NCBI GenBank assembly: GCA_963755705.1
Contig: CAVWKW010000002.1
Location: 62,001 to 126,000, forward strand
DNA length: 64,000 nt
Reading direction: 5' to 3'
Origin: JBARDN01 sp963755705
Lineage (GTDB): Bacteria; Desulfobacterota; Binatia; Binatales; Binataceae
Of the stretch, positions 34,158-44,270 are shown one piece after another. The position numbers were made by a program, and so were the translations under genes. Below the pieces are notes generated by a model that saw only the letters and a program-made list of their open reading frames with translations, was not told where the DNA came from and did no database searches. Position 1 is the first letter of the stretch. Each line of letters opens with the position of its first letter.

Positions 34158-35351
34158 ATGAAGCTGGTCTTTATGGTTGCAGTTTTCTGGCTGGCTTATA
34201 TCTATGCTGGATACCCAATTATTCTGGCGTTGCTGGGACTGACCAAACGAGTTCGCCCGGTTAACGACGAAAATGAACCTAGGATTCCGAGCGTTTCGGT
34301 ACTGATAGCCGCTCGCAACGAAGAGCAAGACATCGGATGGAAAATTGCCGAAACACTCGCTTGGGACTATCCGCCGGAAAAGCTTCATATCACGGTCGCT
34401 TCGGACGCGTCGGAGGATTCCACTGACGAAATCGTCCGTGGATTTTCGGACGCGCGAGTCACGCTGGTCCGAATGGATCGGCGCGGCGGTAAGGCGCGTG
34501 CCCTCAACCGCCTCGCGGAATTGTCGAAGAGTCAGATTTTGTTCTTTACCGATGCCAACGCCCACATCGCTCCGCAGGTTTTGCGTCTGATGGTGCGTCA
34601 TTTTGCAGATTCTCGTGTCGGCTGCGTGACTGGCGACTCGCGGTCGATCGAGGAAACGGATAGTCCGGCTGTATCGAGGGGCGCCAGTGTCTACTGGAGC
34701 TATGAAACGATCCTCAAACGCATGGAGAACAGAATTGGATCCGTCCTTGTCTGCGACGGCGCAATCTTTTGCATGCGCGCAGAATTATATCAGCCAGTAT
34801 CGGTAAATCTTGCCAATGATTTGGAGATTCCAATGCGCGTCGGTAGGGCTGGCTATTGGGTGACCCACGAACCTGAGGCCATAGTCTTTGAACGCGACAC
34901 TGCCTCTCCACTTGAGGAATTCAATCGGCGCCGCCGAATGTGTGCGCAAGGGATGTTGGCTGTGTTTACGTTGCGCGGTGCTCTTCGCGGAGTGCGTGGT
35001 TGGCAGTTCATTTCACATAAATTGTTGCGCTGGCTTTCGCTGATTCCGATGCTGATGATCCTGATGTCCTCGGCTGTACTCGCCGAAAACTCGGGATTCT
35101 TTCTATGTGTATTAGCGCTCGAAGGGATATTTTTCGGATTGGCCGGATGGGCGCTCGTTTTGACCGCCTTCCGCCGTTCTGTCCCGGCACCCTTGGCGAT
35201 TCCGTTCTACGTGGTGTTGGGCGTGGTCGGGGCGCTAGTAGGGATTGGCGAGTCGTTACTCGGCAGGCGTTTCGATGTCTGGGACATTCCGAAAATGTCG
35301 CGCGGGCCAGCGCCGAAGGTCTCATCTACGACTACCACGCAAGAGGTTTAG
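34158..35351 (+). CDS. Family 2 glycosyltransferase, membrane-bound
   Basis: A 397-residue GT2 enzyme with an N-terminal membrane segment, a cytoplasmic catalytic domain and three or four C-terminal membrane segments. SVSVLIAARNEEQDIGWKI opens the GT-A domain. The DxD position reads FFTDANAHI (DAN). ATHE-like VTHEPEAIVFE and the EEFNRRRRMCAQG motif, equivalent to Q(Q/R)RRW of processive synthases, are visible. This resembles cellulose/hyaluronan-type synthases. ATG 34158 is chosen since the preceding frame is weak. The next gene starts five bases after the stop. Confidence 0.88.
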   Translation: MKLVFMVAVFWLAYIYAGYPIILALLGLTKRVRPVNDENEPRIPSVSVLIAARNEEQDIGWKIAETLAWDYPPEKLHITVASDASEDSTDEIVRGFSDARVTLVRMDRRGGKARALNRLAELSKSQILFFTDANAHIAPQVLRLMVRHFADSRVGCVTGDSRSIEETDSPAVSRGASVYWSYETILKRMENRIGSVLVCDGAIFCMRAELYQPVSVNLANDLEIPMRVGRAGYWVTHEPEAIVFERDTASPLEEFNRRRRMCAQGMLAVFTLRGALRGVRGWQFISHKLLRWLSLIPMLMILMSSAVLAENSGFFLCVLALEGIFFGLAGWALVLTAFRRSVPAPLAIPFYVVLGVVGALVGIGESLLGRRFDVWDIPKMSRGPAPKVSSTTTTQEV

Positions 35352-35355
35352 TAAG

Positions 35356-36267
35356 TTGGATCGCGCAAATGATCGTTGTGTCTTGTCGATCGACGTAGAA
35401 GATTGGTTTCATATACTTGACGTGCCATCCACTCCCAATATAACGGAATGGGATGGGCTCCCGTCGCGAGTCGAACGTAATTTTCTTCGGTTGTTGGATT
35501 TGGCGGCCGAACATCGCGTGCGCTGCACTTGTTTTTTTCTGGGCTGGGTTGCACATCGCCATCCCGCTCTGGTTAAGGCTGCGCAGCAGCGCGGCCACGA
35601 GATCGCTTCACACGGATGGGCGCATCGCCTGGCGTATAAGTTGACGCCTAGAGACTTTTATGAAGACGCTGCGAAAGCCAAGGATGTTCTTGAACAAATC
35701 TCCGGATCTAATGTTCTTGGATATCGATCGGCCGGATTTTCGCTCTCCGAAAGCAACACCTGGGTGTTCGAGGAGTTGCTGCGAGCCGAATATGTTTACG
35801 ATTCCTCCGTATTTCCTGCGAGCCATGGACATGGTGGATGGCGGAACGGCCATTACGCTCCATATTTGGTGAAGCGGCCTGCAGGGCATCTGATCGAGTT
35901 TCCGATGTCGGTCGAGGAAGTGTTTGGCCGACCGTATTGTTTCTTTGGTGGCGGTTATCTTCGACTCTTCCCGCTTTCCGTTATTCGAAGAATGACCGCC
36001 AGCGTTCTTCGGCAGGGGAGGCCTGCGATCTTTTACATTCATCCGAGGGAGATCGACCCCGATCAGCCTCGTCTTGCGATGAACGCATGGCGTCAGTTCA
36101 AAAGTTACGTCAATCTGGCCGCCACCGAGTCCAAGCTGCGCGAATTGTTGGCCGAGTTTGAATTCGTCACTCTCGAGGAACTGGCAGAAGAGATATACCC
36201 GTCTATCATGCGACCACCCATTAGCCAGTCGTCCATCGTCAACGCGTCACTCGGATCTGAAATATGA
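35356..36267 (+). CDS. Polysaccharide deacetylase, exosortase-associated type
   Basis: A protein of about 303 residues. The metal and catalytic motif LSIDVEDWFH opens a NodB-homology domain and EIASHGWAHRL gives the metal histidines. Later motifs are GYRSAGFSL and the C-terminal block RPAIFYIHPREIDPDQPR, which with YVYDSSVFP matches the deacetylase subfamily found in PEP-CTERM/exosortase loci. It removes N-acetyl groups from the sugar chain. The longer frame begins inside the previous gene. TTG 35356 is chosen because AAGAGG is 7 bases upstream and the product then begins right before the domain. Its end overlaps the FemAB start by four bases. Confidence 0.88.
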   Translation: MDRANDRCVLSIDVEDWFHILDVPSTPNITEWDGLPSRVERNFLRLLDLAAEHRVRCTCFFLGWVAHRHPALVKAAQQRGHEIASHGWAHRLAYKLTPRDFYEDAAKAKDVLEQISGSNVLGYRSAGFSLSESNTWVFEELLRAEYVYDSSVFPASHGHGGWRNGHYAPYLVKRPAGHLIEFPMSVEEVFGRPYCFFGGGYLRLFPLSVIRRMTASVLRQGRPAIFYIHPREIDPDQPRLAMNAWRQFKSYVNLAATESKLRELLAEFEFVTLEELAEEIYPSIMRPPISQSSIVNASLGSEI

Positions 36268-37250
36268 ATATCGAGCTGGCGTGTCATCCCGAATCATGGG
36301 ACGCATACATAGAATCTGCAGCCCCCGAAAGCTTATATCATCGCTGGGTTTGGCGTGAGATTATCGAGGAAACTTTCGGGCATCAACCTTATTATCTGAT
36401 CGCCACGGAGAATGGTGCCATTCGGGGCGCGTTGCCACTCGTTTCGATTCGCAGCCGGATCTTTGGGAATTCGCTCGTCTCGATTCCATTCTTCAGCTAC
36501 GGCGGCGTGATCGCCGACACAACAACCGTCCGAGAAGCGTTACTGGCGCGCGCGGCGGAATTAGGTCGAGAACTTGATACGCGACACATCGAACTCCGGC
36601 AAGGTGATCAAGGTCCGATATCTTGGCCCATGACCTCCGCCAAGGTGACGATGGAAATCCAGCTTCCTGGTAACATCGAAGAGTATTTCAGCGGATTGAG
36701 CACCAGCAGGCGAAAAAAAATTCGTTACGGTCTCAAAAGAGGCTTACGCGCTGAGTGGGGGGGTGCGGAGGCCGTTCCAATATTCTACAAAATTTTCGCG
36801 ACCAATATGCGGAATCTTGGAACTCCGGTTTATCCAATCGCCTTTTTCGAAAATCAAATTCAACGGCTTCGCAACAAAATCCGGATCTTGAGCCTATGGG
36901 ACGAAGCGAAGCCGGTGGCAGCCTCATTCGTCACGGCTCATCGGGAGACGCTCGAACTTCCATGGGCCGCATCGCTTCCCGAGTCGAGAAAGAAAGAAGC
37001 GCCCATGATGATGTATTGGACGCTGATCGAAAAAGGCATTAAAGAAGGATTCCGGAAAATCGACCTCGGCCGGTGTACGCCTGGAGGCGGCACATATGAA
37101 TTTAAGCGCCACTGGAATCCGGTCGAACGTCCGTTGCATTGGTATTACTGGCCCGCAAGCGACGATTCCAGTAAACCGCCTTCGATCAGACAGTCCCAAA
37201 TTCAAATTCGCAACCAGCGTATGGAAACGCTTGCCGCTTGTTATCGCTAA
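36264..37250 (+). CDS. FemAB-family protein, PEP-CTERM-system type
   Basis: A 328-residue protein of the GNAT-like FemAB group, whose classical members add amino acids from aminoacyl-tRNA to peptidoglycan. Visible are SLYHRWVWREIIEETFGH near the N-terminus, PFFSYGGVIAD, LSTSRRKKIRYGLKRG, and near the end GRCTPGGGTYEFKRHWNP. The last two blocks are typical of the exosortase-locus subfamily. ATG 36264 overlaps the deacetylase stop (ATGA), so they are co-translated. The actual reaction in exosortase systems is not established. Involvement in polysaccharide or linker modification is inferred from the genomic pairing. Confidence 0.9.
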   Translation: MNIELACHPESWDAYIESAAPESLYHRWVWREIIEETFGHQPYYLIATENGAIRGALPLVSIRSRIFGNSLVSIPFFSYGGVIADTTTVREALLARAAELGRELDTRHIELRQGDQGPISWPMTSAKVTMEIQLPGNIEEYFSGLSTSRRKKIRYGLKRGLRAEWGGAEAVPIFYKIFATNMRNLGTPVYPIAFFENQIQRLRNKIRILSLWDEAKPVAASFVTAHRETLELPWAASLPESRKKEAPMMMYWTLIEKGIKEGFRKIDLGRCTPGGGTYEFKRHWNPVERPLHWYYWPASDDSSKPPSIRQSQIQIRNQRMETLAACYR

Positions 37251-37283
37251 CGGCCTGGGTCCTCGGCTGGTGCGATCGATCCC

Positions 37284-38492
37284 GTGAAGATTGAAGCAAA
37301 TACGGTAGAGTCCGGAGCCGCTGCTGGATTGGCGATTGAGCGCGCGAGGCGTTTGCACATTTTTGTCCTTATTGATGCGCTCGGTTGGGAAATCATCAAG
37401 GAGCGCCCGTTCCTCAATCAAGAGCTGCCGTTTCGCAAACCGCTCGAAACCGTTCTAGGATATAGCTCGGGCGCTATTCCGACTATCCTGACTGGTCGGC
37501 ACCCGGCGCAAACCGGGCATTGGAATCTGTACTATTACGATCCCAAGGGGTCACCATTCCGCTGGCTGCGTTGGTTTGGTTTCCTGCCCGAACGCCTTCT
37601 CGATAACCGCATCTCCCGGAAGCTCATTAAGGAGCTCGGTTGACGCGTACTCGGAATGGGCCCGCTGTTCGAATGTGGGGTTAAACCTGCGCTGCTGCCG
37701 TTATTTAATTTCGTGGAGAAACAAAACATATATTCCGAGGGCGGAATACCAAATTCAGTATCTATTTTCGACTTGCTACATACGCGCGGAATTGCTTATC
37801 GCGTCTACTCATATCATCAGTTGTCAGACAGCAAGATCGTCGAGCGCGCCTGCAGCGACATTCAGTCCAGTGATGCGAAATTCTTTTTCCTTTATCTCAG
37901 CGAAATGGATCACTTTCTCCACAGCCATCGTAACGAACTCGAGTCCATAGCAGATCGCCTAGCTTGGTACGATCGGCAACTCCGCGAACTATTCAAGATA
38001 GCTCTACGGGCCGATCGAGAGATGACTTTCACCGTGATTTCTGATCATGGGATGACGCCAGTGCACTCGCAGTACGATCTGGTCGGGAAGATTGAGGCGC
38101 TCGGATTTTCGATGCCGAAGGATTATCTTTCCGTCTACGATTCGACGATGGCACGCTACTGGTTCTTCAACGACGCCGCGCGCAATGCAATCCTCGGCGA
38201 ACTGAGCCGCACGTCGTGCGGCCGAGTCGTGGACGATTCGGAGTTGGAGCAGCTGGGTATACTTTTCCCTGACCGGCGCTATGGCGAGGTCGTGTTCTTA
38301 CTCGATCCCGGGTGGCTGCTCGCGACCAGCGACTTCAACGGCGACGGATGGCATCCGGTGGGAATGCATGGCTATCACCCGTCAGATTCTCACTCCGACG
38401 CGATTTTTTTGAGCAATCAGCCCCCGCGCCAGCAAATGAGTACCATCGCGGACATCTACCCATGTCTCGAGGAAGCGGCATCGCCCCAGTGA
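37284..38492 (+). pseudogene. Alkaline-phosphatase-superfamily protein with internal TGA
   Basis: The reading frame starts with GTG 37284 and shows the family's first metal-binding region (HIFVLIDALGW) and FLNQELPFRKPLETVLGYSSG. An in-frame TGA occurs at 37641-37643. Coding then continues in the same frame (MGPLFECGVKPALLPLF) to a C-terminal half with SEMDHFLH, VISDHGMTPVHSQYD and a final HPVGMHGYHP metal motif. The total would be about 402 residues, normal for a phosphodiesterase/nucleotide pyrophosphatase-like enzyme. A single-base change (such as TGG to TGA) explains the stop, so the gene may be recently broken or the base may be wrong. The 3' end overlaps the next glycosyltransferase gene by 31 bases. 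Confidence 0.8.
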
Positions 38493-39701
38493 ATCCAGAT
38501 CGGCGTATCAACGTAATGCATTTCGCCAGCGAGCGGGTTCGCGGTGGAGCTGAGGAGCATATGCTGATGCTGCTCACCCATCTGGATCGCGCGCGGTTTC
38601 GGCCGATATTGGCGGCGGCGCCGGAACTAATTGAATTGCTGCGACCTGACCTGCCGCGCGATGTCGAGGCAATACCCGTCAGCTTGCGCGAAGCTAGTGA
38701 TTTTAGAGCGGCTTGGCGCTTCGAGCGTCTGCTCGCCGCCCGTCGAATCGATATTCTGCATTCGCATATGTTTCAGGCGAGCCTACTCGCGTCGCCGCTC
38801 GGATGGCTGGCGCGGGTTCCGGTAATAATCGAAACGCCTCACGTCCGCGAGCATTGGCGCAAGGGCTTTTTCAAGGGAAGTTACGTTATTGACCGTTTCG
38901 CCGCGCGCTTTGTCACGGCATTTATCGCCGTGTCGAAAGCTAACGGCGAGTACCTTCGGAACGAAAAGCAGCCTGCCGGCGGAAAAAATTTTCGTCATCC
39001 AAAATGGTTCTCCACTCGAAAGATTTGACCCCGAACGCGTCGCTCCACCCCAATTGCGGGCTGGACTAGGTATTGAACCAAAGGCGCCCGTGGTGCTGAT
39101 GCTCGCGCGACTCGAGCCGCAGAAAGGCCACTGCGTACTCCTGGAGGCGTGGAGATCAGTAGTGCAATCGTACCCAGTCGCGCGCCTGGTGCTCGCTGGT
39201 GATGGCGTCTTGCGAGCCGAACTTGAAGCGCAGACCGCGGCTCTCGGGCTTGGCAGTTCGGTCTCGTTCGTGGGTCGGCAGTCAAACATACCTGATTGGC
39301 TCGCGCTCGCGGAGTTCACTGTTTTGCCGTCCTTCTATGAAGGTCTTCCGCTCGCGGCTATCGAATCTTTGGCGGCAGGCCGTCCTATGGTTGCCACTGC
39401 GGTTGACGGCACCACCGAGGTTGTGCTCGACGGGAAGACTGGCCTCACGGTCCCTGCCGGCGACTCCACCGCACTAGCCAGCGCGATATCGCGGATGCTC
39501 GCCGCGCCGGAGTTAGTACGAAGCATGGGCCAGGCAGGACGCCAATTCGTGCTGGAAAATTTCGGGCGCGCGCGGCAGATTAAGCAGACCGAGGCGCTCT
39601 ACTTAGACACATGGCATCGTAGCAGCCGCGGCCGTGTACCCGACTCAGACCTCCATAGCGTCGGCGCGTACGAGGACGTGCTAGCGAGGCAGAGCAAGTG
39701 A
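38462..39701 (+). pseudogene. Family 4 glycosyltransferase with a 1-base frameshift in an A6 run
   Basis: The first part runs from ATG 38462 (HFASERVRGGAEEHMLMLL, RIDILHSHMFQASLLASPLG) to about 38982. From there the family reading continues one frame over (KIFVIQNGSPLERFDPERV, VLMLARLEPQKGHCVLLEAW, and FYEGLPLAAIESLAAGRP with the EX7E-type donor site). Removing one A from the run at 38983-38988 restores a single product of about 412 residues. The error or mutation is thus in a homopolymer. The enzyme is a retaining GT-B transferase adding a sugar in repeat-unit assembly. Its stop overlaps the next start (GTGA). Confidence 0.85.
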
Positions 39702-40924
39702 ACGCGTGTGCCTCGATCACCTCCACTCCGTTTTTTGCGGTGGGCTTCGACACCCATATCGCCGATACTATCGCCGAGCTCTCGACCGCCGCTTTTCCGG
39801 ATGGCCTTCGCTCCGTCGTGCTGACCGGCAGTCTCGCGCGAGGTGAGGGAACCTGGATCCGTGAGGACGCATGCGTTCGCCTGGCCGGTGACGCCGATGT
39901 TTTCGCGATCTTCGATGGTCGAGCCGCGCTCCCGTCCGCCGAGTGCGTTACGCAGCTTCAGAACTTGATCGAAGATCGTCTTCGTCGGGAAGGTGTCGAA
40001 GCTCATATCGGGTTGAGTCCGGTTCGAAGTGACTATCTGCGCCGGCTTCAGCCAAATATTTTTTCGTACGAACTGACTACTCACGCCAAAGTGGTATGGG
40101 GCGATCAGAACATTCTGAAGCTCGCGCCCGCGTTCACGGCCGCGGACATACCGCTGGAAGACGGGGTTCGCCTGCTGATGAACCGAATGATCGAATTGCT
40201 CGAAGCCGTATGCGAGGTTGACCCGCCGGTTACGAACGCTCCGGCGGTCCGATACCGCGCGATTAAATTGCAGCTCGACATGGCAACCTCGTATCTACTC
40301 TTCCAGCGCAACTATGTCCCGACCTATCGCGGTCGCGCTGCGCGTCTGAGCGAACTAGCCGCGGAGCCTTCCAACACCGCACCGATCCCTCTGCCTCGAT
40401 TCGCAAAGACGGTCCTCCAGGCTACACGCTGCAAGCTCAGCGAATTCATTGAGATGCGGGAATTTGCCGACCTCGATACGCTCATCGACGACGCGCACTC
40501 GCTGTGGCGTTGGGAGCTGGAATGTCTTACAGGAACCAGCGCGAGTGATACCGATTTGCTGGACCGATGGATCGTCGCAGAGCCGATCCCGGCGCGAATG
40601 CGCGGATGGGCCGGTGTCGCCATGCGCTCCGGCGCAGCGCGCGCGATAGTCAGGATGCCGAAGTGGATAGCGATCGCTCGCAAAGGCTCACCCCGGCGTC
40701 TGATATACGCTGCCGCCAGCGAGCTACTGTTCGCGCTGCCCGGTCTCCTCGAAGAAGACGCGATGCACGGCGGCAATTCGCGCTGGGATAAGCTGCGCAA
40801 CGGGCTGCCAATCACAGCCAGTCCTGAAAATAGTGAAAAGTCGAATTCGCTCCATGAATGGCGTCATTTAGGCCGCGCCATATCTTTCAACTACAACTTC
40901 TTCCTCGCACCCACGCGGACTTGA
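39698..40924 (+). CDS. Nucleotidyltransferase-fold protein of the EPS locus
   Basis: A 408-residue protein. Its N-terminal part has the minimal nucleotidyltransferase signature VVLTGSLARGEG (GSxxxGE) followed by the catalytic DADVFAIFD. Downstream it is helical (about 150-300) and basic. This fold transfers a nucleotidyl group to a hydroxyl. A fused C-terminal half without recognised domain is uncommon. GTG 39698 overlaps the stop of the preceding transferase. The position between glycosyltransferases suggests a sugar- or lipid-linked substrate, but this is only an inference. Confidence 0.75.
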   Translation: MNACASITSTPFFAVGFDTHIADTIAELSTAAFPDGLRSVVLTGSLARGEGTWIREDACVRLAGDADVFAIFDGRAALPSAECVTQLQNLIEDRLRREGVEAHIGLSPVRSDYLRRLQPNIFSYELTTHAKVVWGDQNILKLAPAFTAADIPLEDGVRLLMNRMIELLEAVCEVDPPVTNAPAVRYRAIKLQLDMATSYLLFQRNYVPTYRGRAARLSELAAEPSNTAPIPLPRFAKTVLQATRCKLSEFIEMREFADLDTLIDDAHSLWRWELECLTGTSASDTDLLDRWIVAEPIPARMRGWAGVAMRSGAARAIVRMPKWIAIARKGSPRRLIYAAASELLFALPGLLEEDAMHGGNSRWDKLRNGLPITASPENSEKSNSLHEWRHLGRAISFNYNFFLAPTRT

Positions 40925-40925
40925 C

Positions 40926-41870
40926 ATGACAACCTCCTGTCTCGTGAGCATCGTTATTTTGAATTACAAACGCCGCGAGGCGTTCGTCCGCTGCCTTGAT
41001 TCTGCACGTGCCCAATCTTACGAAAATCGCGAAATCATCGTCGTGGATAACAATTCTCAAGATGGGATCCGGGGATTTCTAGCTTCTTACGCTCCGGAGG
41101 TTCATCTTATCGAGCTAAACGAAAACCTCGGTGCATGTGGAGGACGCAACGTCGGCATCCGCGCGGCCAAAGGCGACTTCATCATAACTTTAGATAACGA
41201 CGTCTTTTTCGAAGGACCTTTCGAAATCACCAAGGCGGTCGACACTTTCAAACGCCGCCCCGACATCCACGTTCTCGCCTTTCAGCTATGCGACGAACTG
41301 ACGGGCGAAATACGCGTACGCGAATGGTGCCATCCGCGCAGTATGGCGACGTACGGCGACGCTGAGTTTGAGACGAATCATTTCATCGAAGGAGCGTGCG
41401 GCGCGAGACGAAAAGTATATGAGACGGTGGGTGTATATTTTGAACCGCTCTTTTTCGGCTGCGAGGGTTGGGACTTGGGTCTGCGAATAATAGATAGCGG
41501 CTTTCGAATACTTCATGCTCCTCAAATTCGTTTGCGGCATTTGATGTCGATGGAGACCAGGACGCCGGAAAGGCCGTTTTACTATTACACTCGGAACTAT
41601 GTGTGGATGGCATATAAAGACTACCCGGTAGGCGCGGGTTTATCGTTTGTCGTTTGGAAGCTTTTGATGATGCTGTACCTATCGACAAGGTCTCGCCATC
41701 TTCCGGCTTATGTTCGTGGGGTCAGGGACGGTTACCGGGGGCTGCGTCAGATTCGTCCCCAACGGAAGCCAATCCAGGCAGTGACGGTGAGATACCTCAG
41801 GGAGCTGGAGAGTTGGAGACCGTCCCTGTGGACGCGGTTCCGGAAGCATCGCGATGCCGTTCAAATTTAG
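40926..41870 (+). CDS. Family 2 glycosyltransferase, rhamnosyltransferase-like
   Basis: A 314-residue soluble GT-A transferase. It shows LVSIVILNYKRREAFVRCLD, NNSQDGIRGFLASY, LNENLGACGGRNVGIRAAKGD and the metal-binding site ITLDNDVFF (DND). After this the acceptor region contains HFIEGACGARR, as in rhamnosyl- and galactofuranosyl-like transferases. ATG 40926 begins two bases after the previous stop. The 3' end lies 45 bases before the start of the oxidoreductase/epimerase fusion. Sugar specificity is unknown. Confidence 0.9.
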   Translation: MTTSCLVSIVILNYKRREAFVRCLDSARAQSYENREIIVVDNNSQDGIRGFLASYAPEVHLIELNENLGACGGRNVGIRAAKGDFIITLDNDVFFEGPFEITKAVDTFKRRPDIHVLAFQLCDELTGEIRVREWCHPRSMATYGDAEFETNHFIEGACGARRKVYETVGVYFEPLFFGCEGWDLGLRIIDSGFRILHAPQIRLRHLMSMETRTPERPFYYYTRNYVWMAYKDYPVGAGLSFVVWKLLMMLYLSTRSRHLPAYVRGVRDGYRGLRQIRPQRKPIQAVTVRYLRELESWRPSLWTRFRKHRDAVQI

Positions 41871-41914
41871 CCTTTACGAACCGATTTCCCGATCAGCTAC
41901 TCCTTCAAGTAAGC

Positions 41915-43990
41915 ATGACTGCGGTGAATAAAGTTACGGACCGAAGCTGGCGAGTGGGTTTGGTAGGCGCCGGATATGTCAGCCAGTATCATCTGCGAGC
42001 CCTAAAGAGGCTATCCAATATCAAGATCGTCGGAATTGCCGACCTTGATCATGATCGGGCGACGATCGTGGCATCAACCGCCGGAGTGGGCGGAGTATTT
42101 TACTCGCTGCGGGATATGGCAGTCGCTGAAAGACCCGAGGTTGTCCATATATTAACTCCACCTAGCTCTCACTGCGCGATCGCATTAGAAGCGCTGGACT
42201 TGGGTTGCCACGTATTCGTAGAGAAACCCATGGCGCTGAGCGAGACTGACTGTGACCAGATGATCGCTAAGGCGGCGGAAACTGGTCGCATATTATCTGT
42301 GAATCATTCCGCGCGCTTCGACCCTGCTTTGCAAAAAGGTCTTGAAGCCGTACGGAGCGGGCGCATCGGCGACGTTCTCGCGATGGAATACATCCGGAGC
42401 TCTGAATATCCTCCGTTCGGCGGCGGTACTCTACCCGAGCACTTTCGCGCCGGGGGCTATCCATTCAGAGACCTGGGCGTGCATGCGTTGTATGTGATCG
42501 AGGCCTTCTTGGGCGAGATCTCGCACGTGGCAGGATCGTTTCGCTCCACCGGACGTCAGATCCATTTGAAGTTTGACGAATGGCACGCAAAAGTGACCTG
42601 CGCTCGCGGATCGGCGCTGATATACTTGTCCTGGAATGCATTACCGATGCAGAACAGTATCGTAGTTCACGGAACGGCAGGCAGGATAATCGTCGATTCA
42701 TTTCTGGAAACGTGCAAAATCGAGCGCGCACTTCCCGGTCCGAAGGCCGTCTCTCTTATTTGGAATTCCACAGTTGGGGCGGCGGCACTGGCGGCGAGCG
42801 TCGGAGTGAATGCGGTGCGTTTTGCGACCGGAAACATAGGTCCATCGCCAGATATTCAGCGATCAATTACGGAGTTCTACTCCGCGCTATCGAAGGGAAC
42901 TCAACCCCCCGTGTCCGCTGAGGAAGGAAGACGGATCGTTACTTGGGTTGAGAAAGTAGCTCGCCCAGCTGACGAGTTGATCAGTCGGTCGGAACCAACA
43001 AGTGATAGACGACCAGCTCAAGTGCTGGTCACTGGGGCGGGCGGCTTTCTTGGCCGACGACTCGTCGATGCATTGATTGAGGGTGGCCGATCGGTCCGCG
43101 CGCTCGTACGTCGCCCTTCAAACACTCTTCCAGACCATTTGCTCCTTCGCCTGACCTATGGAGATCTAGGGCAACCCGAGGTAGTCGATGCGGCGATGGA
43201 TGGCATTGAGACTGTTTTCCATGTTGGTGCGACTACTAACGGCGGATTGGAGGACTATCAATGTGGAACCATCTGGGGCACACAAAACGTGGTGGAGGCC
43301 GCTCTTCGGCATCACGTAAAAAAAATCGTACATGTGAGCTCATTGGGCATTCTCGATTACGTGCGGCTACCGGAAGGTTCATCTGTTGACGAGCATTCGC
43401 CACTGGAACAGTTTCCCGAACAACGCGGACAATATGCAAAGACCAAGTTACAGGCCGAACAGATTATTCTGGGAGGCGTAGCGCGTGGTCTGAACGCCGT
43501 CATGGTTAGACCCGGGCAGATATTTGGTCCGGGCGCGGAGCATGTCGCGCCCTATGGTGTTTTTTCCCTAGGCAGGCGATGGATCGTCATGGGACGCGGT
43601 CAGATGGAACTGCCACTGATTTATGTGGATGATGTTGTCGATGCGTTAATCAAGGCTGCCGATGCTCCAACCGCACCCGGAGAGATCGTCCAGGTAGTGG
43701 ATGATCAAAAAATCACGCAGCGCGAATATATCAGCGTCTGCATGAAGAAGCTTCAACCTCTCCGGGCATCCTATATGCCGATGCCACTACTTTATGGCGC
43801 TGCGGCTATGCTCGAGGTCCTCGGACGGGCGCTAGGACGCAGCGTCCCTCTTACCAGGTACCGGCTCCGCGCGCTAAAGGGGCACCTTCGATTCGATTGT
43901 ACAGCAGCGTCGAGGCGACTTGGTTGGAGGCCTCGGACAGGAGTCGCCGAAGGAATGAAAATTACCTTTGGGGTAGTTCCGAATCAGTAA
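41915..43990 (+). CDS. Gfo/Idh/MocA oxidoreductase fused to NAD-dependent epimerase/dehydratase
   Basis: A 691-residue bifunctional protein. The N-terminal half (about 1-355) is a Gfo/Idh/MocA sugar dehydrogenase: VGLVGAGYVSQYHLRAL, the EKP motif in HVFVEKPMALSE, and SVNHSARFDP. The C-terminal half (about 365-690) is an extended SDR: VLVTGAGGFLGRRLVDALIEG, SSLGILDYVRLP, the active-site YAKTK (Tyr/Lys) and PLIYVDDVVDALI. The two enzymes would make successive changes to one nucleotide sugar. ATG 41915 is chosen because homology begins there; the open frame upstream overlaps the previous gene. The fusion itself is noteworthy. Confidence 0.88.
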   Translation: MTAVNKVTDRSWRVGLVGAGYVSQYHLRALKRLSNIKIVGIADLDHDRATIVASTAGVGGVFYSLRDMAVAERPEVVHILTPPSSHCAIALEALDLGCHVFVEKPMALSETDCDQMIAKAAETGRILSVNHSARFDPALQKGLEAVRSGRIGDVLAMEYIRSSEYPPFGGGTLPEHFRAGGYPFRDLGVHALYVIEAFLGEISHVAGSFRSTGRQIHLKFDEWHAKVTCARGSALIYLSWNALPMQNSIVVHGTAGRIIVDSFLETCKIERALPGPKAVSLIWNSTVGAAALAASVGVNAVRFATGNIGPSPDIQRSITEFYSALSKGTQPPVSAEEGRRIVTWVEKVARPADELISRSEPTSDRRPAQVLVTGAGGFLGRRLVDALIEGGRSVRALVRRPSNTLPDHLLLRLTYGDLGQPEVVDAAMDGIETVFHVGATTNGGLEDYQCGTIWGTQNVVEAALRHHVKKIVHVSSLGILDYVRLPEGSSVDEHSPLEQFPEQRGQYAKTKLQAEQIILGGVARGLNAVMVRPGQIFGPGAEHVAPYGVFSLGRRWIVMGRGQMELPLIYVDDVVDALIKAADAPTAPGEIVQVVDDQKITQREYISVCMKKLQPLRASYMPMPLLYGAAAMLEVLGRALGRSVPLTRYRLRALKGHLRFDCTAASRRLGWRPRTGVAEGMKITFGVVPNQ

Positions 43991-44270
43991 TGCATGTCGA
44001 AAGCGCTTAGCTGCCCATAGATGATTTAGTCCTCGGCATTAGCGCGGCTTCGCCGCTGATATTTATCCCAGCGGGCACTAAGACAGATCGCACGAGATCC
44101 AATTGTTTTTCTTCGAATGGTTGCGCACGTTAGATACTACTCTGGACTCACAGCAATCTTTCCCGACCGTTCAATCTTTCTCTGGTGATCTGGTTTGGAA
44201 TGTAGAGTACCTCACTTCGGAGGTGCCTCTATTGCGGGCTGCGGGCCAATTCACCGCCGACCTACGACCG
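43991..44270. terminator. Intergenic region with hairpin after the fusion gene
   Basis: About 280 bases. At 44041-44057 the segment AGCGCGGC-TTC-GCCGCT can fold into a short GC-rich stem followed by GATATTTAT, a possible but weak terminator for the fusion gene. The open frame of the next gene begins at 44103, but ATG 44271 is the more credible start. No other structure was noticed. Confidence 0.35.
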
